From the NCBI RefSeq assembly GCF_033100115.1, contig NZ_CP136910.1:3716001-3780000 (forward strand): 64,000 nucleotides of DNA. The letters run 5' to 3'. Positions 17,228 to 26,414 of this stretch are shown here, piece by piece; positions within the stretch are counted from its first letter, which is position 1; every line of letters starts with the position of its first letter. The position numbers were made by a program, and so were the translations under genes. The notes under the pieces were generated by a model, which was not told the DNA's origin, searched no databases, and was given only the letters and a program-made list of their open reading frames with translations. The stretch is from Anaerocolumna sp. AGMB13020. GTDB lineage: Bacteria > Bacillota > Clostridia > Lachnospirales > Lachnospiraceae.

Positions 17228-18415
17228 TTATTTTAGAAGCAGGCTGCTAACATCTTGCCGCATACTTAAAGGAGCGGATTGCTTTGGGTATCCTACTCTG
17301 AGAAGCATCTGAATAGTATCGCCGTTACCGTATTGCGAATGTATTTTTTCATAGACGGAGATCATTTCCGTATATTCTTCCAGTGCCTGGCTCAGAGGCT
17401 GCATGGCAAGCCCAAGATTATGTGCCTTCAGTATACAGGAACTATAGAGCATGCCGGCTTCTACCTGACTTATTCTGCTGTTGTCTTTGGTTGTAAGGAG
17501 TAGATATGACGGTGTATTCTCTATGGAAGTACGGGTAGAGTTCATGAAATTATCTGTCTGAGCTTTTCCACTATTCATGGAGGGGAAGAGTGTTACTGCG
17601 GCTTGCAGGAAATGTTTCATAATACCTTTGGAGCCTTGCCCTTCAACAGAGAAACCATATCTGTATTTATTCTTTTGGTATTCATTCGCTCGAAAGATTT
17701 CCTCTGTTTCCTTCATGACTCTCTTGGTATTTCCCTCGATTACAGCCGCATCCATAGCAATTTGTCCGATGGACTGAACCTGGTCAGGGGCCTGATAAAG
17801 GTAAGCGCTTATACCTGAATACTCCTGCGTATCTGTTAAGAGACTTACGGCAGCTGCAGACGGGAGAGTTGGCGAGTATATGCCCCGATTGGTATCGGGG
17901 AGAAAGATACCGTCATACAAAGGGGTATTCTTAGGAGCAGCTTTACCCAAGGTTATTGAGGCTACCGGATAGGTGTCCATACTTGCAGAAAGATTATTTT
18001 CATCATAAACTCCTTCTGGAAAAAGTGTGATAGTAACCGGGGTTCCGAGCTTTTCACCAGCAATCTTTAAGTACTCCAGAAAGCTTCCTTGTGTAATCAT
18101 CATTTGTCTGGCATGAGGGTCTACTTCGGGAGTGGTTTTAGAGCTGTCAGCATACAGATAAAATACAGAGGAATTTTCTTTATCCAGTTTTATTTTCCAG
18201 GGCTGCATGTTATGGCTGTTAGCAGCCAATAATCCGTGGGCGGTCAGCTTAAGCCTGGGGTCTTCAAAGCGGTTCTGATAAGATTTCTTCCAGGGGTCCA
18301 GGTATGCAGTGTGCAGAAAGCAGCCACTGATAGCAAATACAGCTATCAGAACCGAAAGTAAAAATACAATAAGGGCTAATAAAATTACTGGAAAGGTCAT
18401 ACGTCCTTTCTTCAT
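17228..18415 (-). CDS. Membrane-anchored Acg/nitroreductase-like flavoprotein
   Basis: From ATG 18415 (GGAGT just upstream) the product has about 395 residues. An N-terminal hydrophobic segment (VILLALIVFLLSVLIAVFAI) should anchor it in the membrane. The body has the nitroreductase-fold hallmark AANSHNMQPWKI seen in Acg-type and BluB-like FMN proteins. A second half-domain ends with SSCILKAHNLGLAMQPLSQA and LLRVGYP. Members bind FMN and may reduce or sequester it; the substrate is unknown. It lies 85 bases downstream of a TetR gene on the same strand, so it is probably that regulator's target. Confidence 0.75.
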   Translation of the reverse strand: MKKGRMTFPVILLALIVFLLSVLIAVFAISGCFLHTAYLDPWKKSYQNRFEDPRLKLTAHGLLAANSHNMQPWKIKLDKENSSVFYLYADSSKTTPEVDPHARQMMITQGSFLEYLKIAGEKLGTPVTITLFPEGVYDENNLSASMDTYPVASITLGKAAPKNTPLYDGIFLPDTNRGIYSPTLPSAAAVSLLTDTQEYSGISAYLYQAPDQVQSIGQIAMDAAVIEGNTKRVMKETEEIFRANEYQKNKYRYGFSVEGQGSKGIMKHFLQAAVTLFPSMNSGKAQTDNFMNSTRTSIENTPSYLLLTTKDNSRISQVEAGMLYSSCILKAHNLGLAMQPLSQALEEYTEMISVYEKIHSQYGNGDTIQMLLRVGYPKQSAPLSMRQDVSSLLLK

Positions 18416-18500
18416 ACTAACTCCGATCCATGTACTTCGGTACATATAAAAGAATGGTTGGCATTGTGGAAAATAATTCAAATCATAGCTTGAAGAAGAA

Positions 18501-19160
18501 TCATTTTCGGGTCAAAGAGTCAAGAATCAAGGTAAAGGAATCCTGAAGCAATTCCTCTCCGGTAGTGCTGTAATAATTGCTGAGGTAATTATTTTTTTTG
18601 TTTGCAGTATTAAAAATACCCAGAGTACAGGACCACAATATTAATGCAATTTTTTCGGCAGGAATATCATTTCGAATGACGCCCTGACGGACACCTGCTT
18701 TTACATGCCTGATCAGAAACCTTATCGCGTCCTCTCCCAGCTCATAACATTCCTCCTTTGCCTGTGGTGCTTCCCCAGATAGTCTGGTGATAAAATCCTC
18801 TTCCCTGGTCTGGTATTCCATGATAGCGCGAAAATGATGCGGATAAGATAGGCTGAATTTGTGGAAGAGTAGAAAGAGCGTCTTTATACCCTCCAGGGGT
18901 GTCTGGTTACTCTTGGTTGCTCCTTCCGATTCCAGCAACTCGAGGAATAAACGATACCCTCTGGCCATTATCTCGTATTGAAGCTGGTCTTTGCTGTTAA
19001 AATACATATATAGCGTGCGTTTGCTGAATTGAGCTTCTTTTGCTACATCATCCATGGTTGTCGCATTGTACCCTTTTGCAAAGAATACGTTTTCGGCAGC
19101 GGAGATAATATCCTCACGCCGAAGTACTTTTTCTTTTGCTTTTCTTTCTAAGCTTCCCAT
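18501..19160 (-). CDS. TetR/AcrR family repressor
   Basis: This 219-residue protein has an N-terminal TetR helix-turn-helix (REDIISAAENVFFAKGYNAT, then MDDVAKEAQFSKRTLYMYFN). A variable all-helical ligand domain follows. AAAGGAG precedes its ATG. It is encoded just upstream of the flavoprotein gene in the same direction and probably co-transcribed with it. A near-perfect 17-base palindrome 34 bases upstream is the likely autoregulatory operator. The ligand is unknown. Confidence 0.92.
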   Translation of the reverse strand: MGSLERKAKEKVLRREDIISAAENVFFAKGYNATTMDDVAKEAQFSKRTLYMYFNSKDQLQYEIMARGYRLFLELLESEGATKSNQTPLEGIKTLFLLFHKFSLSYPHHFRAIMEYQTREEDFITRLSGEAPQAKEECYELGEDAIRFLIRHVKAGVRQGVIRNDIPAEKIALILWSCTLGIFNTANKKNNYLSNYYSTTGEELLQDSFTLILDSLTRK

Positions 19161-19193
19161 TATGATATCTCCTTTGCATGATAGTGCAATAAA

Positions 19194-19210
19194 GTAAACT
19201 AATAGTATAC
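19194..19210 (-). promoter_or_regulatory. Probable TetR operator
   Basis: GTAAACTAATAGTATAC is palindromic at all but one symmetric pair of positions (plus its centre). It sits 34 bases upstream of the TetR start codon, the usual place for an autoregulatory operator of this family. Confidence 0.6.
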
Positions 19211-19457
19211 CTAATTGTAATAGAAGAGAATGAGTTTGTCAATTATGAAAATAAGCTTTATCCCTGAGAGAAAGCAGAATTATGATGGAATATGGATAAT
19301 TAAGTATTTGTGTGGTAATTAACTACAAAACAACGCTTGTTATATGAAAAAAAGTAAAAATATATTGCAAAAAGATGTTGCATTATCAAAATAAGTTTGT
19401 TATAATATAATTCGTTCGCTGGTGAAATAAGAGTGAACACTCTACGTTTATAGTTGT

Positions 19458-19542
19458 GCAGTCGTGGCGGAATTGGCATACGCGCTAGACTAAGGATCTA
19501 GTGAGCATTGCGCTCGTACGGGTTCAAGTCCCGTCGACTGCA
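19458..19542 (+). tRNA. tRNA-Leu (anticodon AAG)
   Basis: The acceptor arms GCAGTCG and CGACTGC enclose an 85-base class II tRNA with a long variable arm, as expected for leucine. The D-arm is GGCGGAATTGGCATACGC. The anticodon stem CTAGA/TCTAG holds loop CTAAGGA, giving anticodon AAG. The T-arm contains GGGTTCAAGTCCC. CCA is not encoded. A terminator follows at 19571. Confidence 0.97.
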
Positions 19543-19570
19543 GTATTTTGCGAGGAAAGCATTCGCATGG

Positions 19571-19606
19571 AAAAGGAATCAAACTTTCGGGTTTGGTTCC
19601 TTTTTT
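19571..19606 (+). terminator. Terminator of tRNA-Leu(AAG)
   Basis: GGAATCAAAC and GTTTGGTTCC pair around TTTCGG, followed by six T. Confidence 0.9.
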
Positions 19607-19833
19607 GTTGAGTCGATAGAAGATTTTTATTTTGATATTTTAAACTGAACCACTACCAGCTAAAATTGCTTAAAGTTGTCTGATATCTAAAGGCGAGGGT
19701 CTTAACCTCATAATAAAACAATAAATTAATATAGATGAGTTAAAAAAACATCTGGAAATTATTCTCGATAACTATATAATATAAATACAGCATATGAAAT
19801 AAACTTAAATCTTAATTTATAGGGAGGAACATT

Positions 19834-20295
19834 ATGCGTATAGATTTTGAATTGGCAAATGAAAACGATACTAATAAAATTATCAATGTTCAAAATCAGA
19901 GCTTTTATGAAGATTATGTCAAGTATGGAGAATGTCCAGCGTATAATGAATCTGAACAGGCTATGTTTAATCAAATTCAAAATGCAAGCGTTTATAAAAT
20001 ACTTAAGGACAAAGAAATAATAGGAGACATTGTTATTAGAAAAAGAGAGAACAACAACTTTTATCTTAGGGTTATAAGTGTTATTCCACAATATCAGAAC
20101 TTGGGAGTTGGGCAAATGGCTATAAAGTTTATTGAAAATGAATTTCCAGAAGCCTCCGAGTGGGAATTAATAACTCCATTTAAAAGTTATAGAAATCATC
20201 ATTTCTATGAGAAAATGGGCTATGTGAAGGTAGAAGAGTATAGGCATTCAGCTATTTTGACAATGTATAGATATAAGAAAAAGGTGTTAAGTTAA
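19834..20295 (+). CDS. GNAT family N-acetyltransferase
   Basis: The 153-residue product is a single GNAT domain. Motif A, the acetyl-CoA pyrophosphate site, is VISVIPQYQNLGVGQMAIKF. The C-terminal strand has FYEKMGYVKVEEY. It would transfer an acetyl group from acetyl-CoA to an unidentified amine. AGGGAGG lies 9 bases before ATG. The gene is richer in A/T and in ATA/AAT codons than nearby housekeeping genes. It sits 290 bases after a tRNA-Leu, so recent acquisition is possible but unproven. Confidence 0.85.
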   Translation: MRIDFELANENDTNKIINVQNQSFYEDYVKYGECPAYNESEQAMFNQIQNASVYKILKDKEIIGDIVIRKRENNNFYLRVISVIPQYQNLGVGQMAIKFIENEFPEASEWELITPFKSYRNHHFYEKMGYVKVEEYRHSAILTMYRYKKKVLS

Positions 20296-20572
20296 AACAG
20301 GTATACTTTAAAAGTCTTGAATATCAAAGGCTTTATTATTTCGTCCTGTATAATGAATTAAACCAATCTAGACATCTTTTATTTTCTTTGGTATAGGCTA
20401 CACTGCTCCTTAAATTTTTTATAGAAATTCTTGTCTTCATGAATTTTTTCTTTTGTTATCTCCAACATCTCATCTGTTATAAAAAATACCACAAGGATCG
20501 TACAAAGAAGGTAAGATATGTTATAATATAAATATCTAAAAAAGACAAACTGGAAGGTATGGTGGTAAAGGC
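20296..20572 (-). other. Intergenic region with a possible gene remnant
   Basis: Between 20379 and about 20480 the minus strand reads as a short coding-like tail (TDEMLEITKEKIHEDKNFYK, further charged residues, then a stop). It has no intact start. It could be the end of a decayed gene, for example a regulator with a TipAS-like tail. The rest of the gap is AT-rich and holds the promoter of the next gene. Confidence 0.25.
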
Positions 20573-21385
20573 ATGACCGTGTTGGAATTAACCGGAGTAT
20601 TAGAGATTCCGGAGGAAGTAAGCGTAGAATTATCGAATTATGCGAACAATAGAAATTGTGAAGTTCCCAATTCTGTTATAAATAAAATACTGCAACGCAA
20701 GGAATGGGATGAGGGAATAAAGGAATTGCAGGAGCTTCTGGGTGAGGATTCTGATGGAATAAAAATACTATGGGAATTGTTAAATATTATTGCTAACTAT
20801 TCATACCAGGAATATAGGAAGAGAGGAATAGCAGAAGATATTTTTACTGCAACAATGAAATTTTGTACGAGATTTTTAAAGGAACATTATCGAACCTTTC
20901 ATACCTATAAATTTGTTTGGGCTTGGTGGTTTCCGAGACAGATTTCATTGAACGAATTTCGTATTGGTGCACTGGAATATGAGTTTGTGAATGGTGAGAA
21001 CAAGGAGATTGCTGTTCACATTCCATCAGATGCTAATCTGCAAAAAGAATCTGTGACACAGTCGTTAAAGGATTTTTTTCAATTCAGAAAAGCCTATTTT
21101 TCTGAATGGGAGAATATGAAACTCACCTGCGATTCATGGATGCTGATGCCGGAATTAAAGGAGTTATTGGGGGAGTATTCAAATATAGTTGGGTTTCAGA
21201 ACCTGTTTGAGATTGATACGATGGATTATGATGCAACCTGGTATATGGGGTGGATTTTTCCAGGGTATGAGAACGTGAATGAATCATTACCGGAGCGTAC
21301 ATCTCTTCAGCGCAGAATGAAAAAACATTTAATGGACGGAAAGCGATTTGGTATTGCGAAAGGTCATTTAAAAAATATTGAATAA
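20573..21385 (+). CDS. Acyltransferase-like protein with GNAT_C-type domain
   Basis: The 270-residue protein looks like the two-domain acyltransferases made of a helical N-terminal part and a GNAT-like C-terminal domain. Supporting segments are FRIGALEYEFVNGENKEIAV, VHIPSDANLQKESVTQSLKD and CDSWMLMPELKELLGEYSNI. These pair an RxGxLEYE strand, a VHIP strand and a C-SW-L-P-L segment. Its substrate is unknown. It is followed 170 bases later by the HD phosphohydrolase on the same strand. No membrane segment or signal peptide is present. The family call is from memory of the pattern and is moderately sure. Confidence 0.6.
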   Translation: MTVLELTGVLEIPEEVSVELSNYANNRNCEVPNSVINKILQRKEWDEGIKELQELLGEDSDGIKILWELLNIIANYSYQEYRKRGIAEDIFTATMKFCTRFLKEHYRTFHTYKFVWAWWFPRQISLNEFRIGALEYEFVNGENKEIAVHIPSDANLQKESVTQSLKDFFQFRKAYFSEWENMKLTCDSWMLMPELKELLGEYSNIVGFQNLFEIDTMDYDATWYMGWIFPGYENVNESLPERTSLQRRMKKHLMDGKRFGIAKGHLKNIE

Positions 21386-21555
21386 GTCACCTATAAATTG
21401 AAAACATAGTTATAGGAAGGTAAATATCAGATATTGAATCAGAAATCAATGAAGGAAGTCAATCACCAAAGAGTGATTGGCTTTCTTGGCTTAAATCAGT
21501 GGATTTATCAAGGGAGATACTTTATAATAAATAAAAAAACAGTAGGAGGTTTGAC

Positions 21556-23478
21556 TTGAAAAAAGGAATTTATTTGAACGATTCCATCCATGGAATGATT
21601 GCATTGACAGAATATGAAAGAAGAATCGTCTCAACTATTGGTTTTAACCGGCTTCATGACGTGTATCAAAATTCAACGGTATATCTTACCTTTCCAACCA
21701 ATCGAACCAAACGTTTTGAACATTCTGTTGGAACTATGAAGCTTTGCTCTGACATGTTTTTTCAATCGTTATTAAATACATCGGATACAATGCTAAGAGA
21801 ATTTTTTGATATCTTTGACAAAGAATATAAGGGAATTCTAGACAAAGTAGGACAACAGAAGGAGCTCTGTGCTGAGAAATTGGGCGGCAGACTTCCAAAG
21901 GAGATGCCGCGGATTGAATTGGATAAATTAAGGCATTCTCTCGTACCCAACAACATTCCGGAGCAGAATAAATTTACGCATCTTGTACTTATCCAATCCA
22001 TCCGTGCAGCAGCGTTGCTGCATGATATAGGGCATCCTCCTTTTAGTCATATCGTGGAATATGCGTTGAAAGATGTTTACCTGGAATACAAGGGTAAAGC
22101 AGTCAACGACAAAGAGAATGCAAAAGAATTTGTTGAAATTATGTCCAAATACTTTGAGGGTAATAAGAAATTACACGAACAGATGGGTGATGAGATCAGC
22201 GAAGGCATATTGAGCAAGATTATTGCACCGGTTTCAGAAACTGCTGGAAAATATGAGGAGAATCTATATGAACTGCTTGTGTTAGAAAGTGTAAAAAGGA
22301 TCTTTGGTGAAGAAGGAGCCTTCCGGTATATTCATAGGATTCTTGATTCCAGTTTGGACGGAGACCGTTTGGATTATGCAACGAGAGATGTAATCAATTC
22401 GGGAAAGGACTCTGGAAAAATAGAGTATAGCAGAATCATTAATGATATGCAGATGATTGTGGAGAAAGGTGAGATATTTTTCTGTGTTCCCTTAAAAGCG
22501 GTAAGTTCTGTAGAGGATTTTGTAAAACGCAGATATAACAGCTATAAAGATATTGTTTATCATCATAGAGTCATTCAATCGGATTATATTCTGGAAGGAA
22601 TCGTGAAAGATCTTGTGACGAAATATCTGGAAGAAACAGCTTTGGAAAAACGTCGTGATAATGAAGTATTGATACCATTTGATATCTCAGGACTTTGGTT
22701 TCCTCTGGGAGATAAGAAATCAGCCATTAAGGCAAATGCACTTTCTCAATGGAATGACTCCTGGCTAACGACTGTATTGAGGCAGATTTATTATACGGAA
22801 TATTATCATAAGGCAATTGAAGAAGGCAGCAGGGAATTTGTGTTAGCACAACGTCTGGCCGAGTTGCTGCGAAATAGCAAACGGTATCATTCGTTAATTA
22901 AGAGAAGTGAGAATTTTAAGATTATCGATGATGCTGTAAAGCTGGAGATAATGAAGCGGAAAGACGAGCTGGAAGAGTTCCTTGGGAAAGAAAAAGAGTT
23001 CTCTCGTATGGACAGATTTACGGAGTGTATTTGTCAAATGTTAGACGATACAAGGAAAAATTCTTCGGGTTTCGTTTTATCTTATATTTCGAGATATAAA
23101 AAGGATATGAAAATTGAAAGCTTTGAGCAGATAGTAAGTGGAATCGTGAAGGAGGAGACCAACGCCATCGTAACGAATCTTAAGACTTATGATACGGTAA
23201 CACTATTTAAACGTATTTCCATTGGATTAGATTCGCCAATTTATTTCTATAATCACAAAGAGAAGATTTGTACTTTGAAAGATATCAGCGGGATTGCGGA
23301 TATTTTACAACTCGATTCAGACTATCTGCCGGTCTTTTATATCTACATTTTAGCCAAAGATGACGAAGGGATATTAAAGGAAAAAAGAGAAGAATTGCTG
23401 GGGGCAGTTGGTAAACGAATCGGAGTTGAGATTGTAGAAAGAATTCTTCGGCAGAATGCAATGGAAACTAATCAATAA
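21556..23478 (+). CDS. HD-domain phosphohydrolase (SAMHD1/dGTPase-like)
   Basis: This 640-residue protein has the metal-binding HD pattern: RFEHSVG with H56, LLHDIGHPPFSH with H156 and D157, and SLDGDRLDYATRD with D268-D273. The spacing matches SAMHD1-like and COG1078 HD hydrolases, which cleave dNTPs or related nucleotides. About 300 C-terminal residues after the HD core are helical and unassigned. AGTAGGAGG precedes a TTG start at 21556. An intracellular dNTP-hydrolysing role is inferred; a phage-defence role by nucleotide depletion is conceivable but has no direct support here. The gene is less GC-rich than the enzyme genes further along. Confidence 0.8.
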   Translation: MKKGIYLNDSIHGMIALTEYERRIVSTIGFNRLHDVYQNSTVYLTFPTNRTKRFEHSVGTMKLCSDMFFQSLLNTSDTMLREFFDIFDKEYKGILDKVGQQKELCAEKLGGRLPKEMPRIELDKLRHSLVPNNIPEQNKFTHLVLIQSIRAAALLHDIGHPPFSHIVEYALKDVYLEYKGKAVNDKENAKEFVEIMSKYFEGNKKLHEQMGDEISEGILSKIIAPVSETAGKYEENLYELLVLESVKRIFGEEGAFRYIHRILDSSLDGDRLDYATRDVINSGKDSGKIEYSRIINDMQMIVEKGEIFFCVPLKAVSSVEDFVKRRYNSYKDIVYHHRVIQSDYILEGIVKDLVTKYLEETALEKRRDNEVLIPFDISGLWFPLGDKKSAIKANALSQWNDSWLTTVLRQIYYTEYYHKAIEEGSREFVLAQRLAELLRNSKRYHSLIKRSENFKIIDDAVKLEIMKRKDELEEFLGKEKEFSRMDRFTECICQMLDDTRKNSSGFVLSYISRYKKDMKIESFEQIVSGIVKEETNAIVTNLKTYDTVTLFKRISIGLDSPIYFYNHKEKICTLKDISGIADILQLDSDYLPVFYIYILAKDDEGILKEKREELLGAVGKRIGVEIVERILRQNAMETNQ

Positions 23479-23542
23479 TTGAATGGACCGGATAAAGTTA
23501 TAAATTCCGTCAGCTTCCAACAAGATGAGCAATAAAAAACAC

Positions 23543-23596
23543 AAAAAAAGAATCAGATTACAAAGGCTATATGCATAAAATCTGATTCTTTTTTTA
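23543..23596. terminator. Bidirectional terminator between HD and AraC genes
   Basis: AAAAAAAGAATCAGATT and AATCTGATTCTTTTTTT form a long stem with A- and T-runs on both flanks. It lies between convergent genes and can serve both. Confidence 0.9.
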
Positions 23597-23605
23597 TGAG
23601 CTTAT

Positions 23606-24385
23606 TTAATAATAGCAATGCTTGCTGACCTCCTTGGGAGTCCAGCCGGATTTACTCCTGAATTCTTTGTTCATGTGAGATTGATTGCAGTATCCGCTGT
23701 TTTGGGCGACTTCAAGAATGCTTTCTTTTTTTAGTCTGTGGGCAGCTCGGTAGAAGCGGCGTATAGACTGGTACTCTTTTAAAGAAAGACCGAGTACAGA
23801 CAGGAAATCCCGCTGCAGCTGCCTGTAGGATATGGTAAGCTCTGCTGCAATTGCAGAGAAATCACGTTCATTATCGATTTCTTTGGTTGCAAAGGATACG
23901 CGCAGCATGGTATTGTTCAAGTAATGGTTCTGCTTTGCTAACGTATGTAAGATAAAGTTTTCTATATTAGGAATCCAGTGCTTTACAGGATGAGGAAAGA
24001 GTATCTGACCTAATCGGTAAAAAGGATTTTTAGAGTCCAGTAATATAGCATTCCTGCATATAGCCGGCTTTAAGCCCGTAATAGAATAAAATAATGTAAA
24101 ATCCAAGTCTATGATAAACATTGCAATATTATAAGCTTTTAAGTAATTTGGCTGTATATTCAGGCCAAAAGCTACAACATCACCTGCTTTTACTTTGAGA
24201 TTACCATAATGACCGTAACCCTCTATAACAAAAGCAATATGAACAGCAGTATCGGCAGGTGCTGTGATAAAACCGTCATTCAGTTTCCAGTATGAGTAAA
24301 GTTTAAGGCCTTTGTCCTGCAAGGCTGATTTTTTTAGTAGCAATGGTTTTTTCATTCCATTCGCCGGTATAAGTGCCGCAGTCAT
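23606..24385 (-). CDS. AraC family transcriptional regulator
   Basis: The 259-residue protein has an N-terminal cupin-like sensing region (VIEGYGHYGNLKVKAGDVVA). Two AraC-type helix-turn-helix motifs close it: FSAIAAELTISYRQLQRDFL and ILEVAQNSGYCNQSHMNKEF, with the usual SGWTPKEV ending. It is monocistronic. The 400-base upstream gap separates it from the divergent secreted PPC-type protein, which is a possible target. The ligand is unknown. Confidence 0.88.
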   Translation of the reverse strand: MTAALIPANGMKKPLLLKKSALQDKGLKLYSYWKLNDGFITAPADTAVHIAFVIEGYGHYGNLKVKAGDVVAFGLNIQPNYLKAYNIAMFIIDLDFTLFYSITGLKPAICRNAILLDSKNPFYRLGQILFPHPVKHWIPNIENFILHTLAKQNHYLNNTMLRVSFATKEIDNERDFSAIAAELTISYRQLQRDFLSVLGLSLKEYQSIRRFYRAAHRLKKESILEVAQNSGYCNQSHMNKEFRSKSGWTPKEVSKHCYY

Positions 24386-24808
24386 AGATAAACTCCTTTG
24401 CTGCCTGAGTAAATATATTATTCCTATAAGAATGAATGATAACTTATTTCTCGCGGATATTCAACAATTTTCGTGAGAAAAAGTATTTATGTAACTAATC
24501 TTAACAAAGGGAGTAGATATGTCGTAAATATATTATTTTGCAAAAAAGCGACATTCGCTGATTTCTGGTCATAAAAAAATTTTTTGCTGGAAAAATGGTG
24601 AAAAATAGCGGATAACGTGATATTATGTTTCAACATGGTATGACAATAAATTAACAATTTATTGACACTATTTGTGAATTTAAATACTATATAATAGTGC
24701 AGGTTAGTAGCCAGCTGGAAATTAAGTCAGATCATACTTGCATAAAGCTGGGCTCTGGCTTATCTTCTGGTAGTTGTTTCAAATGCGTATAATTTGAAAG
24801 GGAGTAGA
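24386..24808. promoter_or_regulatory. Divergent AraC/PPC-protein intergenic region
   Basis: Very AT-rich. TTGACA at 24662-24667 and TATAAT at 24690-24695 are present but 22 bases apart, so they do not form a standard promoter together. AAAGGGAG before 24809 is the ribosome site of the secreted protein. I see no hairpin or open frame of note. Confidence 0.35.
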
Positions 24809-25957
24809 ATGAAGACTAAAAAATTGATAAATGTATTCAAGTATGTTTTCTTATTGGCAGTAATTCTGGTGGGTATTACTGTCAATGTCAATTATGCTAA
24901 GGCAGCAGATGGTCAGATTAAAGCTGTCACAATTAAAACGGGAAAAGAAGACGTAACAAAAAATGCTTATACCGGTAAATTATTAGCGGAGGGCGATGAT
25001 GGTTATGTCAGGGGTTCAGTAGTTAAAGTCACAACAGACTGTTCTGGTTTGTTACGTTTTCATTACCAGGGGAACAATTCAGACATAGTTTCCATAAGTG
25101 TGTATACAGATGAAGCGCTTACAGACTGCATTGGTTATGCAAGTGTTGATGCTTCCTCCGATGTGGTAAAAACGTTTGGAATGGCTATCCCTAAGGCAGG
25201 TACATATTATACAACGATTCAGACCTTTGAAGAATATGATATCGATTACACAATCGCAGCCGATATCTATTCTGCTGATGACGATGTGTTAACAAGCGGT
25301 AAGAGTAAGACAGTTACACTATTGAGCAGTAACGATAGCAACTATTATACCATTACCCTAAAAAGCGCCGGAACCGTAAATATATATACAACTTTTGCAA
25401 ATGGAAATGACTGCTACATAGATGTGGATATCTATCAAAAAGTAAAAGGTAAGATGAAGCTAGTATCAAAAGGAAGCTCCTTAGCCTCTGGCACTGTTGC
25501 CGGATTGGCAAAGGGAACCTATTATATTAAGTTATCTAACGGCAGTGACTCCTATTACGCGCTCAAATATAAGTTTACAGCTATTACAGACAAAAGTGGC
25601 ACATCAAAAGCAAAAGCGGCTTCCCTAAAGATGGGTACTGCATCAAAAGGACTGATACTTACAACGGACAAAAAAGGAAAAGAAGACTGGTATAAGATTA
25701 CTTTAACAAAAGACCAGGCGGTTGAACTTATATTAACCGGTGACGTATCAGGTGATATAAGCTTATCTTTCTATGACTCTGACAGCGAGCTTTTCGGTAA
25801 GTTATACGTTGATGAGTATACTACGGAAGACTCAGGTGTGCCATATGTAAGCACAGGTAAAAGCCAGAAATTGCCGAAGGGAACCTATTATTTAAAGGTT
25901 ACAAAAGATGGCAGCAGCACTTCTGGTTCATACTCAGTTAAAATGAAGTTAGGATAA
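24809..25957 (+). CDS. Secreted protein with PPC-like beta domains
   Basis: Starting at ATG 24809 behind GAAAGGGAG, the 382-residue protein opens with a signal peptide: basic MKTKKLINVFK, a hydrophobic core and a likely cut after AKA. The mature part consists of three similar beta-sandwich blocks. The last two resemble bacterial pre-peptidase C-terminal (PPC) domains: LAKGTYYIKLSNGSDSYYAL, then DWYKITLTKDQAVELIL and LPKGTYYLKVTKDGSS. PPC domains usually accompany secreted peptidases or bind substrates, but no catalytic domain is present here. It probably acts outside the cell as a binding or surface-associated protein. A strong terminator follows. Confidence 0.75.
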   Translation: MKTKKLINVFKYVFLLAVILVGITVNVNYAKAADGQIKAVTIKTGKEDVTKNAYTGKLLAEGDDGYVRGSVVKVTTDCSGLLRFHYQGNNSDIVSISVYTDEALTDCIGYASVDASSDVVKTFGMAIPKAGTYYTTIQTFEEYDIDYTIAADIYSADDDVLTSGKSKTVTLLSSNDSNYYTITLKSAGTVNIYTTFANGNDCYIDVDIYQKVKGKMKLVSKGSSLASGTVAGLAKGTYYIKLSNGSDSYYALKYKFTAITDKSGTSKAKAASLKMGTASKGLILTTDKKGKEDWYKITLTKDQAVELILTGDVSGDISLSFYDSDSELFGKLYVDEYTTEDSGVPYVSTGKSQKLPKGTYYLKVTKDGSSTSGSYSVKMKLG

Positions 25958-25983
25958 AAGAAATAAATGCTACAACATGCACA

Positions 25984-26011
25984 AGGACCTCGAGCAATCG
26001 AGGTCTTTTTT
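25984..26011 (+). terminator. Terminator of the PPC-type gene
   Basis: GGACCTCGA, loop GCAA and TCGAGGTC are followed by six T. Confidence 0.92.
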
Positions 26012-26142
26012 ATGTTGCGGGAGAGGAAGGTTTTCGGACATACTGCTCTGGATATAGTGACGAATTTTGTCTAAAACATCTATGCCAATGCCTGTAAATG
26101 CTAGTTCGTAGTATGAAAAATGCACATTTTCAGAGGTTTAAC

Positions 26143-26211
26143 GAAAACGTTTGAGTAATTAATGTATTTTTTTAAAAAATACTTGCAAATTATAGTAAAA
26201 AGGTATATGAT
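26143..26211 (+). promoter_or_regulatory. Promoter and upstream operator of the LacI-type gene
   Basis: TTGCAA (26183-26188) and TATGAT (26206-26211) with 17-base spacing form a plausible promoter. GAAAACGTTTGAG at 26143-26155 lies 27 bases upstream. It matches LacI/CcpA-family operators, which centre on AAACGTTT. A second site is at 26365-26379. Confidence 0.55.
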
Positions 26212-26364
26212 ACAAATGTAAAAATACAACAGAGGAGAAAAAAGAGAGAAGTATACATAATGTTTTGTTTATAATTACCTATAATAATTTAGTTAGAGTG
26301 TCACATTACACAAATAGAAAAGATATAACACTGATAAAATAAGCATTATTTTTTTGTCCAAGTT

Positions 26365-26379
26365 AAGAAAACGTTTAAG
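26365..26379 (+). promoter_or_regulatory. LacI-family operator before the regulator start
   Basis: AAGAAAACGTTTAAG shares the AAACGTTT core with sites at 26143-26155 and 40296-40306. It lies in the leader, 35 bases before the LacI-type start codon, which suits autorepression or a catabolite-responsive element. Confidence 0.55.
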
Positions 26380-26414
26380 AAAATAAGGGGACTTTATAGT
26401 AAGGAGCTTAGACA

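Noticed and set aside
20379..20480. Charged coding-like tail on the minus strand
   Set aside because: No intact start and too short to assign; listed only as a possible remnant in the intergenic entry.
19543..23606. A mobile island with attachment sites next to tRNA-Leu
   Set aside because: I found no repeat of the tRNA 3' end and no integrase; only the gene content suggests transfer.
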